From the NCBI GenBank assembly GCA_018712345.1, contig DVHG01000008.1, positions 62,001-126,000 on the forward strand: a DNA stretch of 64,000 bases, given 5' to 3'. Both the position numbers and the translations under genes were made by a program. This stretch comes from Candidatus Onthovicinus excrementipullorum. Its GTDB lineage: Bacteria; Bacillota; Clostridia; Oscillospirales; Acutalibacteraceae. The notes beneath the pieces were generated by a model. The model was given only the letters and a program-made list of their open reading frames with translations. It was not told the origin of the DNA and ran no database searches. Shown here piece after piece: positions 24,518 through 33,634 of the stretch (position 1 is its first letter; each line of letters opens with the position of its first letter).

Positions 24518-26287
24518 TCACGCCTCCTTTGCAACTTTCCAGCGGATGGAGGTCTGGTAGTTCCGCCACATTTCGCTGAATAGGCCATCGCTTTTCTCCA
24601 ACTGGGCAAAGCTTCCGCTCTCCGCGATCTTCCCGTCCTTCAGGACAAAGATGCGATCCGCATTGACGATGGTGGAGAGGCGGTGGGCGATCATGATGAC
24701 CGTCTTCCCCCTGGAGAGTGCGGAAAACGCCGCCTGCACCCGGTTCTCATTGTCGGCGTCCGCAAAGGCCGTGGCCTCATCGAGAATGATGATCGGCGCA
24801 TCCTTGAGCATGGTGCGGGCGATGGCCAGCCGCTGCTGCTCCCCGCCGGACAGATGCACACCCTTCGCGCCGATGACCGTATCCACGCCGTTCGGGAGCT
24901 TTTCCACAATGTCCATGCACTGCGCGGCCTCAAGAGCCTGCATCACCTCATCCCGCGTGGCGTCCGGGCGGCCCAGCCGCACATTTTCGAGTACGGAGGC
25001 CTTAATCAGCCGGCTGTTCTGGAAGACAAAGGATACCGTATCCATCAGTTCCTCCTTGGCGATGCGCCGCACATCGATCCCGCCGATGGAGACCGTCCCC
25101 CGCTGGGGATCAAAGAAGCGCGCGATCACGTTGGCGAGCGTTGTCTTGCCGCCGCCGGAGGGGCCGACAAATGCGACCGTCTGCCCCGCCTCAATGCGCA
25201 GGGAGATATCCTCCAGCGCGTTCTTTTCCCCATCGTAGCTGTAGGTGACATTTTTCAGCTCCACGGAATACTCCTGTGGCCGTTCGGGGACATCCGGCTC
25301 CGGGAGCGGCTCGGCGTTCAGGACGCTGTCGATGCGCTTGAGCGCGTCATCCACAATCATGGCATTCTCGCTCTGGAACATGATCTTTGTCAGCGTGACG
25401 GAGATGACCGGCGTGATGATGATGTAAAACAGCAGGTTCAGCAGGAATTCATCCGTCACGCCGTCCCGGGTGAAAAAGAGCGCCCCGGCAATCAAAAAGG
25501 CGAACACGCTGTTGATCGCCGCCGTGTAAAAGAGCATCGGCAGGCGCAGCTGCTTGGTATAGGCGATGACCCATTTCCCGTAATTGTCGATGGACGCCTT
25601 AAACCGCTTAAAGGAGAAAACCGTCTGCCCAAAGGTCTTGACAACCGGAATTCCGCGGACGTATTCGACCGCCTCATTGGACATGTCATCGAGCGCATTC
25701 TGGTACTCCGTCATTTTCTGCTGCATGCGCGAGCCGGTCATGAACATCATAATGACAAACCCGAGCACCACGGGGACCAGGCTCAGCAGCCCCAGTCTCC
25801 AGTCAAAGATCAGCAGCAGCGCCAGCAGGCCGATCGGCGTTGCAATGGCGCCAGCCTTATCCGGCAGCTGGTGTGCGAGGTATGTCTCCGTGGCCGCGCT
25901 GGACTCATTGACGATCTTGCGCAGCTTGCCGCTGCCAAAGCGCTCCGTAAAGCCGAGGGGCAGCCGCACGATGTGGTGCATGGCTTCCCGCCGGATATTC
26001 GCGGCAATGCGGAACGCGGCGATATGGGAGCACATCAGCGCCCCCACATAGATGAGCATGGAGAGCACGGCGAACAGCACCGCCATCCATCCGTTGTGCG
26101 TCAGCTCCTGCGCCTGTGAAAAGTCGGGCGCCACCGCCAGCACCTCCCGGATGATCTTCCAGATGTACCAGAACGGCACCAGGGCCATCAGCGCGCTGAG
26201 CGCTGAAAACACCCAGGACGCATAGGTGAGGAACCGGTGCGCACCGGCGTACCCCAGCAGCCTTTTTAGATTGGACTCCTTTTTCAA
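24518..26287 (-). CDS. ABC transporter, fused permease-ATPase (first half of a heterodimer)
   Basis: About 589 residues: membrane domain about 20-320, ATPase 340-580 with Walker A GPSGGGKTT, signature LSGGEQQRLAIA, Walker B IIILDEAT and AHRLSTI. The catalytic glutamate after Walker B is present in both halves, so neither site looks degenerate. I place the start at the TTG at 26287, with AGGAGG about 9 bases upstream; a GTG at 26344 is in frame and would add 19 residues but has no ribosome-binding site and lies against a dyad (26349-26364). Partner of the next gene; regulated with the TetR gene upstream. Confidence 0.88.
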   Translation of the reverse strand: MKKESNLKRLLGYAGAHRFLTYASWVFSALSALMALVPFWYIWKIIREVLAVAPDFSQAQELTHNGWMAVLFAVLSMLIYVGALMCSHIAAFRIAANIRREAMHHIVRLPLGFTERFGSGKLRKIVNESSAATETYLAHQLPDKAGAIATPIGLLALLLIFDWRLGLLSLVPVVLGFVIMMFMTGSRMQQKMTEYQNALDDMSNEAVEYVRGIPVVKTFGQTVFSFKRFKASIDNYGKWVIAYTKQLRLPMLFYTAAINSVFAFLIAGALFFTRDGVTDEFLLNLLFYIIITPVISVTLTKIMFQSENAMIVDDALKRIDSVLNAEPLPEPDVPERPQEYSVELKNVTYSYDGEKNALEDISLRIEAGQTVAFVGPSGGGKTTLANVIARFFDPQRGTVSIGGIDVRRIAKEELMDTVSFVFQNSRLIKASVLENVRLGRPDATRDEVMQALEAAQCMDIVEKLPNGVDTVIGAKGVHLSGGEQQRLAIARTMLKDAPIIILDEATAFADADNENRVQAAFSALSRGKTVIMIAHRLSTIVNADRIFVLKDGKIAESGSFAQLEKSDGLFSEMWRNYQTSIRWKVAKEA

Positions 26288-26348
26288 CAACAATTCCTCC
26301 TTTGTATCGCGATTCCCCGTAAAAACGGGCTTGCGCTTTTGCACTTTG

Positions 26349-26364
26349 GTTAGCTATTGCTAAC
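26349..26364. promoter_or_regulatory. dyad GTTAGC-N4-GCTAAC between TetR and ABC genes
   Basis: Perfect 6-bp arms spaced 4 bp, just upstream of the ABC transporter start. It differs from the dyads upstream of the TetR gene, so it may bind another regulator. Confidence 0.5.
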
Positions 26365-26388
26365 TATCTATGTAAAAATTAAAGAGCT

Positions 26389-27003
26389 TTACAGCCCCAT
26401 AATTTTCATCCATCCGGCCGTGTAAAATTCACGCAGCTCCTTGGTGTACTCCACCGCCCGCTCCCGGGGCATGTCGTGGATCACCATCTCAAAAAATGCG
26501 GAGAACATCCCGCTGACAAGGATATGCTCCAGCTGCGGGTCCAGGCGGCGCACCGCGTGCCCAAGCCCGCTCAGTACGCCGACAAAGCGGTGCGTGGCCT
26601 CGATCTCGATCTGGACCATCTCATGGATGAAGTGCTCATACCGGGTACCATCCGAATGACACAGGATCAGCTGAAAGGCATCCAGATGCTCGTAGACATA
26701 CCCGACCATCCAGTCCATGCAGTCGCCGGAGATATCCCCCACATGGCCGCGCTGCTCCTCCGGCGGCAGATTGGCGAACTGATCCTGCGCCTGATTATAC
26801 CGCTCCATCAGCACATTGGCCGGCTCTTCCACCAGGGAGTTGAACAGCTCCTCTTTGCTTTTGAAGTAGCCATAAAAGGCGCCGGTCGTCACGCCGGCCT
26901 CTTTCGCAATCTCACGCAGCGAGGCCGCCTGAAACCCCTTGCGCATGAATTCCTTTTTCCCGGCCTGCCGGATTCGCTCCAGCGTATTTTCCTCGCCCGC
27001 CAC
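26389..27003 (-). CDS. TetR/AcrR-family regulator
   Basis: 204-residue repressor. The N-terminal helix-turn-helix is clear (AASLREIAKEAGVTTGAFYGYFKSKEEL, residues about 27-54). The C-terminal ligand domain is not assignable. It is the first gene of a leftward TetR-ABC-ABC operon and is expected to repress the pair until a transported compound binds. Two overlapping dyads directly upstream (27017-27044) are the likely autoregulatory operator. Confidence 0.87.
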   Translation of the reverse strand: MAGEENTLERIRQAGKKEFMRKGFQAASLREIAKEAGVTTGAFYGYFKSKEELFNSLVEEPANVLMERYNQAQDQFANLPPEEQRGHVGDISGDCMDWMVGYVYEHLDAFQLILCHSDGTRYEHFIHEMVQIEIEATHRFVGVLSGLGHAVRRLDPQLEHILVSGMFSAFFEMVIHDMPRERAVEYTKELREFYTAGWMKIMGL

Positions 27004-27016
27004 CTGCTCACCTCAC

Positions 27017-27044
27017 ATAACAATGTTATATAACGCTGTTATAT
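27017..27044. promoter_or_regulatory. TetR operator: two overlapping ATAAC-N3-GTTAT dyads
   Basis: ATAAC-AAT-GTTAT (27017-27029) and ATATAAC-GCT-GTTATAT (27028-27044), 14-41 bp upstream of the TetR start. Confidence 0.65.
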
Positions 27045-27219
27045 CATAAAATAAAATTTGCCGTTTGTCAAGGGGAAAGTCTATTATTTTTACCGCCTTT
27101 TAACTTGTCACTTTTTTTGATATAATAATAGTAGACAGGCACACGACGGGATCGGACATCCGGACAGCATTCCGGAGGACCGGCCCGCGAATGCCGATCC
27201 TGATCGGGAGGTGCGCGCA

Positions 27220-27990
27220 TTGATCGGTTATATCCATTCCACAGAGAGCTTCGGTACGGTGGACGGGCCGGGGATTCGTTTTGTCATCTTCATGCAGGGG
27301 TGCCCCATGCGCTGCCTGTACTGCCACAATCCGGACACCTGGCGCACCGATGGCGGTACGCCTGTGACGGCTGGTGAGCTGCTGGAGCAGTACGCCAAAA
27401 ACGCCCCTTTTTACCGGGAGGGCGGCATCACAGTGACAGGCGGCGAGCCGCTGCTGCAAACGGAGTTTGTCACCGAGCTGTTTACAATGGCCCGGAAAAA
27501 GAATATCCACACCTGCCTGGACACCTCCGGCATCACCTTCCGCCGTGGTCACACGGAAAAGCTCGACCGCCTGCTGGACGTGACGGACCTTGTAATGCTG
27601 GATATCAAGGAAATCGACGACGAAAAGCACCGCGAACTTACCGGCCACTCCAACGCCGCCATTCTCGACTTTGCGCGGTATTTAAATGAGCGCCATCAGG
27701 CGGGTAAAAAGCTGACCGTCTGGATCCGCCATGTGATCGTGGAGGGCTATACAGATGATCCAGAGGAGCAGCGGCGGCTGGGGGAATTCATGGCGACGCT
27801 GCGCAACGTGAAGGCGCTGGACGTGCTCCCCTACCACACGATGGGCGTGAACAAGTATAAAGAGCTTGGCATTCCCTATCCGCTGGAGGGGATGCCCGCG
27901 CTGGATAAGTCCGTGGCTGCTCAGGCGCGCAAGAACATCCTCAAAGCCTACCGGGCGGAGCGGATCCGCCAGCAGGAGGCCGAAAAGTAG
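27220..27990 (+). CDS. pflA: pyruvate formate-lyase activating enzyme (radical SAM)
   Basis: Radical SAM enzyme that creates the glycyl radical on pyruvate formate-lyase. The cluster motif C-x3-C-x2-C is Cys28, Cys32, Cys35 in GCPMRCLYC, following the diagnostic STESFGTVDGPGIRFVIFMQ. The GGEPLLQ motif (SAM binding) is present. The size (256 residues) is normal for PflA, with no extra ferredoxin domain. I choose the TTG at 27220 (MIGYIHSTES) because GGGAGGTG ends 7 bases before it; a GTG at 27211 lies inside that site. The gene is 7.7 kb from the pfl operon and stands alone, with TATAAT at 27121 and a terminator at 28019. Its target here should be Gly55 of the separate radical subunit. Confidence 0.93.
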   Translation: MIGYIHSTESFGTVDGPGIRFVIFMQGCPMRCLYCHNPDTWRTDGGTPVTAGELLEQYAKNAPFYREGGITVTGGEPLLQTEFVTELFTMARKKNIHTCLDTSGITFRRGHTEKLDRLLDVTDLVMLDIKEIDDEKHRELTGHSNAAILDFARYLNERHQAGKKLTVWIRHVIVEGYTDDPEEQRRLGEFMATLRNVKALDVLPYHTMGVNKYKELGIPYPLEGMPALDKSVAAQARKNILKAYRAERIRQQEAEK

Positions 27991-28018
27991 TGTTCACCAA
28001 AGCAGCTGCACATTAAAC

Positions 28019-28058
28019 AAACCCACCGGCCCATGAATGAACTGGTGGGTTTATTTTT
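28019..28058 (+). terminator. Rho-independent terminator after pflA
   Basis: Stem AAACCCACC / GGTGGGTTT followed by ATTTTT. Confidence 0.85.
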
Positions 28059-28115
28059 AGTGTCCCGCTTTGCCCTTCCCAATTGAATCGAGGCATTGGC
28101 AAGGCGCTAAACAAT

Positions 28116-28150
28116 GAAACGGGCCCCTGCGTTACACAGGGGCCCGTTTC
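28116..28150 (-). terminator. terminator of the wall-anchored protein gene
   Basis: Perfect 14-bp stem GAAACGGGCCCCTG / CAGGGGCCCGTTTC. Confidence 0.75.
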
Positions 28151-28186
28151 GGGGTTAAAAATATTTAAAAGGAAGAAAACGTATTA

Positions 28187-31072
28187 TCAGCGGGAAAATT
28201 TCCTGCTGCGGTGCAGCACAATGAGTGCCGCGCCGGAGAGCGCAAACACTGCTGCCGCAGAGGCAAGCATTGCATCACCTGTATCCGGAGAAGTTGCCCC
28301 GCCGTTCCCCGTATTTGTATTTCCACCTTCAGCGGGCGGTGTAGAGGGATCGGGATTCACTCCCGGCTCAGGCTCCGGCAGGAAGGAGATAATCAGGCCG
28401 TCAACGCCCTGTCCGCGGACCTGTGCGATCAGAGAATCAACCATCGGAAGATAGGAGCCGATGCCCTCGATTCCGCTGAGCAGGTTGCGGATCTCATTCC
28501 AGTTGGTCTCATTGCCAATGAGGTTGTCAAACAGATAATTCGCTACCAGCATGAACGCCGCAGGCTTGTTGGCCTGAACATCCACACGGTACAGATTGGT
28601 GGAGGAAACGCTGTCCGCAAGGACTGCCGTTCCCGCATGGGCGAGCGCGGACCAGTCGATGGGAGCAAGTTCAAACGCCGTGTCCTCACCGAGGAGAGTC
28701 GGGATCAGGGAGGCAATCAGGCTGTTCAGGCCGTCCGCACTCAGATCCAGGCTGGACGCCAGACTGCTCAGAATACTGGTGTTCAAGGCAGCTTTCACAC
28801 TGCTGTCAAGCACGCCGCTGTCTACCAGATAGGCCAGACGCGGGAGAAGCGTGAGCAGCTCATTGAGCGGAGCGGCAGCAATGCGGTCCACCAGGCCGAA
28901 GATCGGCTTGAGGATCGGCAGGATCGCCGCATCCAGCTTTTCACCCTTTGTCTCCGCCGCAAAGAAAGCGTCGGAATACTCCTCGGAGGAGATGATGCCC
29001 TCCAGGCCGAGGCCCTCCAGCACCGGGATCAGGTACTCATAGGCGCCGTAGGTGTAGTTGCCATCAACTTCAACCGTGTTCGGCATGTAGAGGATCTGAA
29101 CGCCAATGATAACGCCATCCAGCGTCAGTGCATTGACAACCGGACGGAGAACGGCCGCAAGCGCGTTGATAAAGCCTGCTTCATCGCCGTCCTGGAAGCC
29201 CCAGTCGCCGTTGGCGAACGCGATATCCGCATAAGACGCACTGCTGTCTCCATTTGCAGCGCTGGCAGCATCAATTTTCGCCTTGGCGCCGGCAAATTTC
29301 TCTTCCGTCAGCAGACTGGAAAGTGCAGACGGCTTTACAACACCCTCAATCGTATCACCGAGATTCAACTGAATCCCAACATCGATTGTGGTATCAGCTG
29401 TCGCGGTAACAATGGTGTGATAGAGATTCAGAACCGTGGCAAGCGCCTGATTGGTATACACGGTCTGCTGAATGTAGGCATTCAGGCCGCCGGCCTCGCC
29501 GATCGCCGGGACAAGACTATTGAGCAGACTGAGCAGGGTGTCATCAAGTGAATCAATGATATAGGTCTGAATGTTCTCGGGCGTGGCCGTCTCATAGTCG
29601 GGGTAGGTGACCTCCGTCTGCTCCCAGTTCGCGATCTCCTCTTCAAAGGAATCATCGGAGGGAACATTGGCCGGGTTCTCCGGCGTGTAGGCGGCAAGCA
29701 CGTCATACAGCTTTGCATACACCTCGTCCGGCGCGCACTGCTTGTACGCGTTCGGCAGGGCGTTGAACTGCGTCCGGATCGTCTCAATGGTCTCATTGGT
29801 GACGTCCTCAATCGCCAGCGCGTTCAGCGATGCGACAAATTCATCATACGCAGCCTTGCTGTTGACCGCATCCTTCAGATAGTTGACAAAACTGGTAGCG
29901 CTGACATTTGCATACGCCCACGTCGGAGTGGTGTTCATATATGCCACCGTATAGCTGTCAAACACACTACGAAGCTGCGTGTAGACGGCTTTCTGGAAGT
30001 CGGTGGCTGCCAGAGCGTTGAGCTCATCATACGCGGCCGTAGCGGCAGCGGCGTTTGTCAGATCGCCGGACGTCACATACGCATCAAACGCATCATAGAC
30101 ATCCAGCACCACATTTACAGCGTCGGAAACTAGCGTTCCATCGGAAAGCGTGGCCAGCACTTCCCTGGCCTTGGTCGCCTCATAAGCCGATTTTTCAGCC
30201 GTTTTCTGCTGATAGGCCTTCATCTGGTCCATGTACGCGCGGTACTCATCCTCATACCGGGCCGTATTTTCCGGCGCGGTGGGCCGCTCCGGAATCTCCC
30301 CGTCCCACGGATCCTCGATTACAAGCACATCGGCATAGTTGCGCAGGATGTTTTTCAGGAACATGTAGTTGGGATTGCCCGTGCTAAAATAGTCCATGTT
30401 ATCCACGGTGCATCCGATCGTGCCCAGATAGGTGTAGCTATCCTGAGACAGTCCCTTCAGCGTCGTGATCGCCGTATCAAGTGCATCGGTGAGCTCCCCG
30501 CGCTGCGTGGCATTCATCGACTCAATCGTGGCCTTGTAGCGGCTGGATCCGCTGCCGGTTCTGGCGATGTAAACACCGTTAATGGCCGTGCCGGCGGAAA
30601 AATAGGTAGCCGCAAATTCCATCGCGGTGTCGCGCTCCGGGTGCGCACCCAGATCCGCCTTCAGGCCGTCCATGATTTTTTTGCGATCTGTAACTTTTAA
30701 GGCCGGTGTTTTCTCAGCATCCGGATTGGCATCCTTAACATCGAGATAGGCCTCACGGTTGATATAATTGCCCAGGAACTTAGCCGTCGTCGCCGCGTCG
30801 AGCTGATCGCGGTCCGCCTCCGGAACCGCCTTATAAGCCGCGACGGCGTCGTTGTACAGCGCTACCTTGGCATCGTATTTCTCCTGATTTGCTTCCGTGG
30901 GATCCGCGGCAATATTCGTCGTATCCGCCAGGACCGCCGCGATCGCCTCCGTTGCCGCTGCAACGGGATCGGCGGTCACTTCCTCCGCAAAAGCGGAGAG
31001 GACACCGCCGGACGCTGAAAGTACCATCGCTGCGGAGAGCAGGATGCTCAGCACCTTTTTTGTTTTCTTCAT
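28187..31072 (-). CDS. large secreted, cell-wall-anchored protein with an SPDTG sorting signal
   Basis: 961 residues. A signal peptide (KKTKKVLSILLSAAMVLSASGGVLSAFA) is followed by an alanine-rich, probably helical region, beginning with sets like EAIAAVLADTTN and DAVAAYKAVPEADRDQLDAA. A long unrecognised middle follows, then a Pro/Gly/Asn-rich spacer (PEPGVNPDPSTPP), and finally SPDTG plus a hydrophobic helix and RSRKFSR tail. That tail fits the (S/N)PXTG sortase signal known from Clostridia such as C. difficile. No sortase gene is in this window. No enzymatic motif was seen; adhesion or structural surface roles are possible. The start at 31072 follows GGGAGGAAAA; a longer upstream frame has no such site. 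No stop codons or frameshifts interrupt it. Confidence 0.85.
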   Translation of the reverse strand: MKKTKKVLSILLSAAMVLSASGGVLSAFAEEVTADPVAAATEAIAAVLADTTNIAADPTEANQEKYDAKVALYNDAVAAYKAVPEADRDQLDAATTAKFLGNYINREAYLDVKDANPDAEKTPALKVTDRKKIMDGLKADLGAHPERDTAMEFAATYFSAGTAINGVYIARTGSGSSRYKATIESMNATQRGELTDALDTAITTLKGLSQDSYTYLGTIGCTVDNMDYFSTGNPNYMFLKNILRNYADVLVIEDPWDGEIPERPTAPENTARYEDEYRAYMDQMKAYQQKTAEKSAYEATKAREVLATLSDGTLVSDAVNVVLDVYDAFDAYVTSGDLTNAAAATAAYDELNALAATDFQKAVYTQLRSVFDSYTVAYMNTTPTWAYANVSATSFVNYLKDAVNSKAAYDEFVASLNALAIEDVTNETIETIRTQFNALPNAYKQCAPDEVYAKLYDVLAAYTPENPANVPSDDSFEEEIANWEQTEVTYPDYETATPENIQTYIIDSLDDTLLSLLNSLVPAIGEAGGLNAYIQQTVYTNQALATVLNLYHTIVTATADTTIDVGIQLNLGDTIEGVVKPSALSSLLTEEKFAGAKAKIDAASAANGDSSASYADIAFANGDWGFQDGDEAGFINALAAVLRPVVNALTLDGVIIGVQILYMPNTVEVDGNYTYGAYEYLIPVLEGLGLEGIISSEEYSDAFFAAETKGEKLDAAILPILKPIFGLVDRIAAAPLNELLTLLPRLAYLVDSGVLDSSVKAALNTSILSSLASSLDLSADGLNSLIASLIPTLLGEDTAFELAPIDWSALAHAGTAVLADSVSSTNLYRVDVQANKPAAFMLVANYLFDNLIGNETNWNEIRNLLSGIEGIGSYLPMVDSLIAQVRGQGVDGLIISFLPEPEPGVNPDPSTPPAEGGNTNTGNGGATSPDTGDAMLASAAAVFALSGAALIVLHRSRKFSR

Positions 31073-31317
31073 GAAATTTTCCTCCCATCGCATCTCCGCC
31101 GGAGCGGATATGCCCTTTAAAAAATTCCAACAAATTCCGAACCGGTCTGTTTTCTTGGCCATAAAACTACCGACGTTGTAATTATAATAGAATATCTATT
31201 CTTTGTAAATTGTCAAAGAAAACAATGTTTAAATTATGCTTTTAGACAAAAAATACCTCGTTTTAGACTGCTCGGTTTGTTTTTCATTGATTATATTATT
31301 TATTCATTATATAGTAT

Positions 31318-31331
31318 AGACCATCCGGTCT
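31318..31331. promoter_or_regulatory. dyad AGACC-N4-GGTCT in the divergent intergenic region
   Basis: Perfect 5-bp arms 85 bp upstream of a TetR gene; another GGTCTG half-site occurs near 31143. The 343-bp gap (31073-31415) is otherwise AT-rich and carries no gene; it should contain divergent promoters for the surface protein and the TetR gene. Confidence 0.45.
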
Positions 31332-31415
31332 GTTTTTTGAGCTTTACATTTTCAATGATTTTACATATAATATCTTTCAGATAGGCTCTCCAAAAAAGGA
31401 GCGGGAGGCATCACC

Positions 31416-32048
31416 ATGACACAGGATGAACGCAATGAAAAAAGCTTGGAAAAAATTTTAAAAGCGGCCATTCACGAGTTTGGTAAATACGGGTATAAAA
31501 AATCTTCGCTGAACCGCATGTGCCGTGAGGGGGATATCTCAAAGGGAAAGCTCTACCACTATTTCAGTGATAAGGAGTCCCTTTTTAACGCCTGCCTTTG
31601 TAAGATCTATGAGGAGTTCATCACCTTTCTGGAGGCATACCATCCGGAGCCGACCCTCCTGCCGGAAGAAAATCTGCATGAATACTTTCACCGCAGGCAG
31701 CAGTTCTTTTATGAACACCCCTTTTATCCACGCGTACTTTTCGCCGGGCTTCCATGGTCCGCTCCCCCGGCGGATCCCAGCGGCCGGGCAGAGCAGTGTG
31801 TTCATCTGTACAGAGCGTGCAATAACCGGATCATTTTGAGTATTTTTGAGCTCTATACCGACCGGATGACCGTTGACATTGAGCTGGCGGCGGAGGTTGT
31901 CCGCGTCTCGATCAACCGTATTCAATTTGACTATGGTTATATTAACTGGGACCCCGAGAATCTCTCCGAAGAGCTGTTAGCCTCTAATCTGCGCCGCTTT
32001 GACCGGCTGGTGCGACTGCTGCTGTATGGCGCTTTGAAAAAAGATTGA
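31416..32048 (+). CDS. TetR/AcrR-family regulator
   Basis: 210 residues with a standard N-terminal helix-turn-helix (HEFGKYGYKKSSLNRMCREG...SKGKLYHYFSDKESLF). The C-terminal part (HPFYPRVLFAGLPWS, IELAAEVVRVSINRIQFDYG) is unassigned. Divergently placed to the large surface-protein gene, which is a plausible target. The start follows GGAGCGGGAGG. The next gene is convergent beyond a terminator. Confidence 0.84.
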   Translation: MTQDERNEKSLEKILKAAIHEFGKYGYKKSSLNRMCREGDISKGKLYHYFSDKESLFNACLCKIYEEFITFLEAYHPEPTLLPEENLHEYFHRRQQFFYEHPFYPRVLFAGLPWSAPPADPSGRAEQCVHLYRACNNRIILSIFELYTDRMTVDIELAAEVVRVSINRIQFDYGYINWDPENLSEELLASNLRRFDRLVRLLLYGALKKD

Positions 32049-32053
32049 AAGAC

Positions 32054-32078
32054 AAAAGGCCCCCCTGGGGGCCTTTTT
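32054..32078. terminator. terminator between convergent TetR and symporter genes
   Basis: Stem AAAAGGCCCCC / GGGGGCCTTTTT. Confidence 0.82.
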
Positions 32079-32112
32079 CATATGGTCTGAAATTGAACGG
32101 AGATCCTTGTGC

Positions 32113-33555
32113 TCAATTTCTTCTCCTCTGAACACCTTCGCCCCGCCGCTCCTCCAGCTCCCGGCGCATGCGCTCGCGTTTTTCTCCGATGAGATCATAG
32201 AAAAGGAACGGAATGGCACTGAGGAGGTAGATGATTCCGGGGACAAGGGCAAAAATCGTCCAGATCCTGAACTGCACCACGCCGCTCTGCGGCACGCGCG
32301 CATTGTCCGGGGAAGTCACATAGCCGATCAGGGAGAGCAGTGCCGAACCGATCGACTGCACAATCGTGCCGCCGATCTTGACCGTGGTGATCCGCAGGGA
32401 GAAGCTGACGCCCTCGCTGCGCTTGCCGGTGGTCCACTCGGAGTAATCGGTCGCGTCGGCGAGCATCTCATTCTGGATGATGCTCATCGGGGCGGAGATC
32501 AGGCCGAACAGCGCATTCTGCACCATCAGCACCGGGACCATCACCGCGGCAGACCGATACCACCGCAGGCCGATCACAAATACAAGGAGCCAGGATGCAC
32601 CGATCAAAACAGCACCGAGGATGGAGAACTGGCGCGCGTCATACCGGCGGCGGATGCGCGGCAGCAGCGCATAGGAAAAGCACCATGTAATCATGGATGG
32701 AATGCCCACCAACACACCCATGCTGGCATATCCGAGCACATCGATAAAGTAATAGTTTTGGAGCACACCGCCCACTCCCGCCAGGGAGCGGATCAGGCCG
32801 GAGATCACGATCAGCCGCAGCCCCGGGTTGCGCACCAGTTCCCGGCCGCTTTCACGGAAGCTCGATCCCTCCCGGGACTGCTCCACCCGCTCCTTGCAGC
32901 AGATCCCCGCGAGGGAGAATAGACCAATCCCCACAATTCCGGCCACCAGCCCGAGAATCAGGAACACGCTGCGCATTTCAAGCTTCGCCGAATTGGCCGC
33001 GGAATAATCCATCAGGAGCGGCACCAGAACCAGCGGAATCGTATTGCCGATGCTCTGGGAAATATTGTTGAACGTGAGCACCCGGTTGCGGTCCTGTTCG
33101 TTCGGGGAGATCGCCGCAGAGAGCCCCCAGTAGGAGACATCCGTGATCGTGTAAAAAATCTCCCATACAAAATAGGTGATGAACATCCAGGCGATCTTGG
33201 GCGGCGCAAAGGCCGACGGGTCATCAATCAGATACGGCCCGACAAAGAGCAGAATTGTAAACACCGCGAGCGGCGCCGTAAAGATGCGCAGGTACGGGAT
33301 CATCTTGCCGTGCTTCGTCCGTGTGCGGTCGATCACCATCCCGGCCAGCGGATTGTTGACGATATCCCAGATTCCCTCGATAAAGAGCATCAGCCCGACC
33401 GCGCGCGGGTCGATGTGGAACACGTTGATGTAGAAATACATCAGATAGCTTGTCACCAGGGAATAGCCAAACACCTGCCCACCGCCCGCGAGCCCGTAGG
33501 CGGCAACCTCCCCATTGCCCACAAGTCTGCCATCCGGCAAAGAACGATGTGCCAT
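32113..33555 (-). CDS. GPH-family sugar:cation symporter
   Basis: 480-residue, twelve-helix secondary transporter of the glycoside-pentoside-hexuronide:cation symporter family (MelB-like). The family features are the N-terminal GNGEVAAYGLAGGGQVFGY, the DIVNNPLAGMVIDRTRTKHGK loop with the conserved Asp/Arg and the charged KxGK-like turn, and the TGKRSEGVSFSLRITTVKIG segment in the second half. Its job is import of glycosides or uronides with Na+ or H+. It is preceded by AAGGAGGGAGG. No glycosidase is adjacent, but the GH enzymes at the left end could process its substrates. Confidence 0.87.
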   Translation of the reverse strand: MAHRSLPDGRLVGNGEVAAYGLAGGGQVFGYSLVTSYLMYFYINVFHIDPRAVGLMLFIEGIWDIVNNPLAGMVIDRTRTKHGKMIPYLRIFTAPLAVFTILLFVGPYLIDDPSAFAPPKIAWMFITYFVWEIFYTITDVSYWGLSAAISPNEQDRNRVLTFNNISQSIGNTIPLVLVPLLMDYSAANSAKLEMRSVFLILGLVAGIVGIGLFSLAGICCKERVEQSREGSSFRESGRELVRNPGLRLIVISGLIRSLAGVGGVLQNYYFIDVLGYASMGVLVGIPSMITWCFSYALLPRIRRRYDARQFSILGAVLIGASWLLVFVIGLRWYRSAAVMVPVLMVQNALFGLISAPMSIIQNEMLADATDYSEWTTGKRSEGVSFSLRITTVKIGGTIVQSIGSALLSLIGYVTSPDNARVPQSGVVQFRIWTIFALVPGIIYLLSAIPFLFYDLIGEKRERMRRELEERRGEGVQRRRN

Positions 33556-33634
33556 GATCCTCCCTCCTTATGGGATCATCATAGCACATCGTTTTATATA
33601 TGTCAAATATAATTTTATGTCTATTAAATATTAT

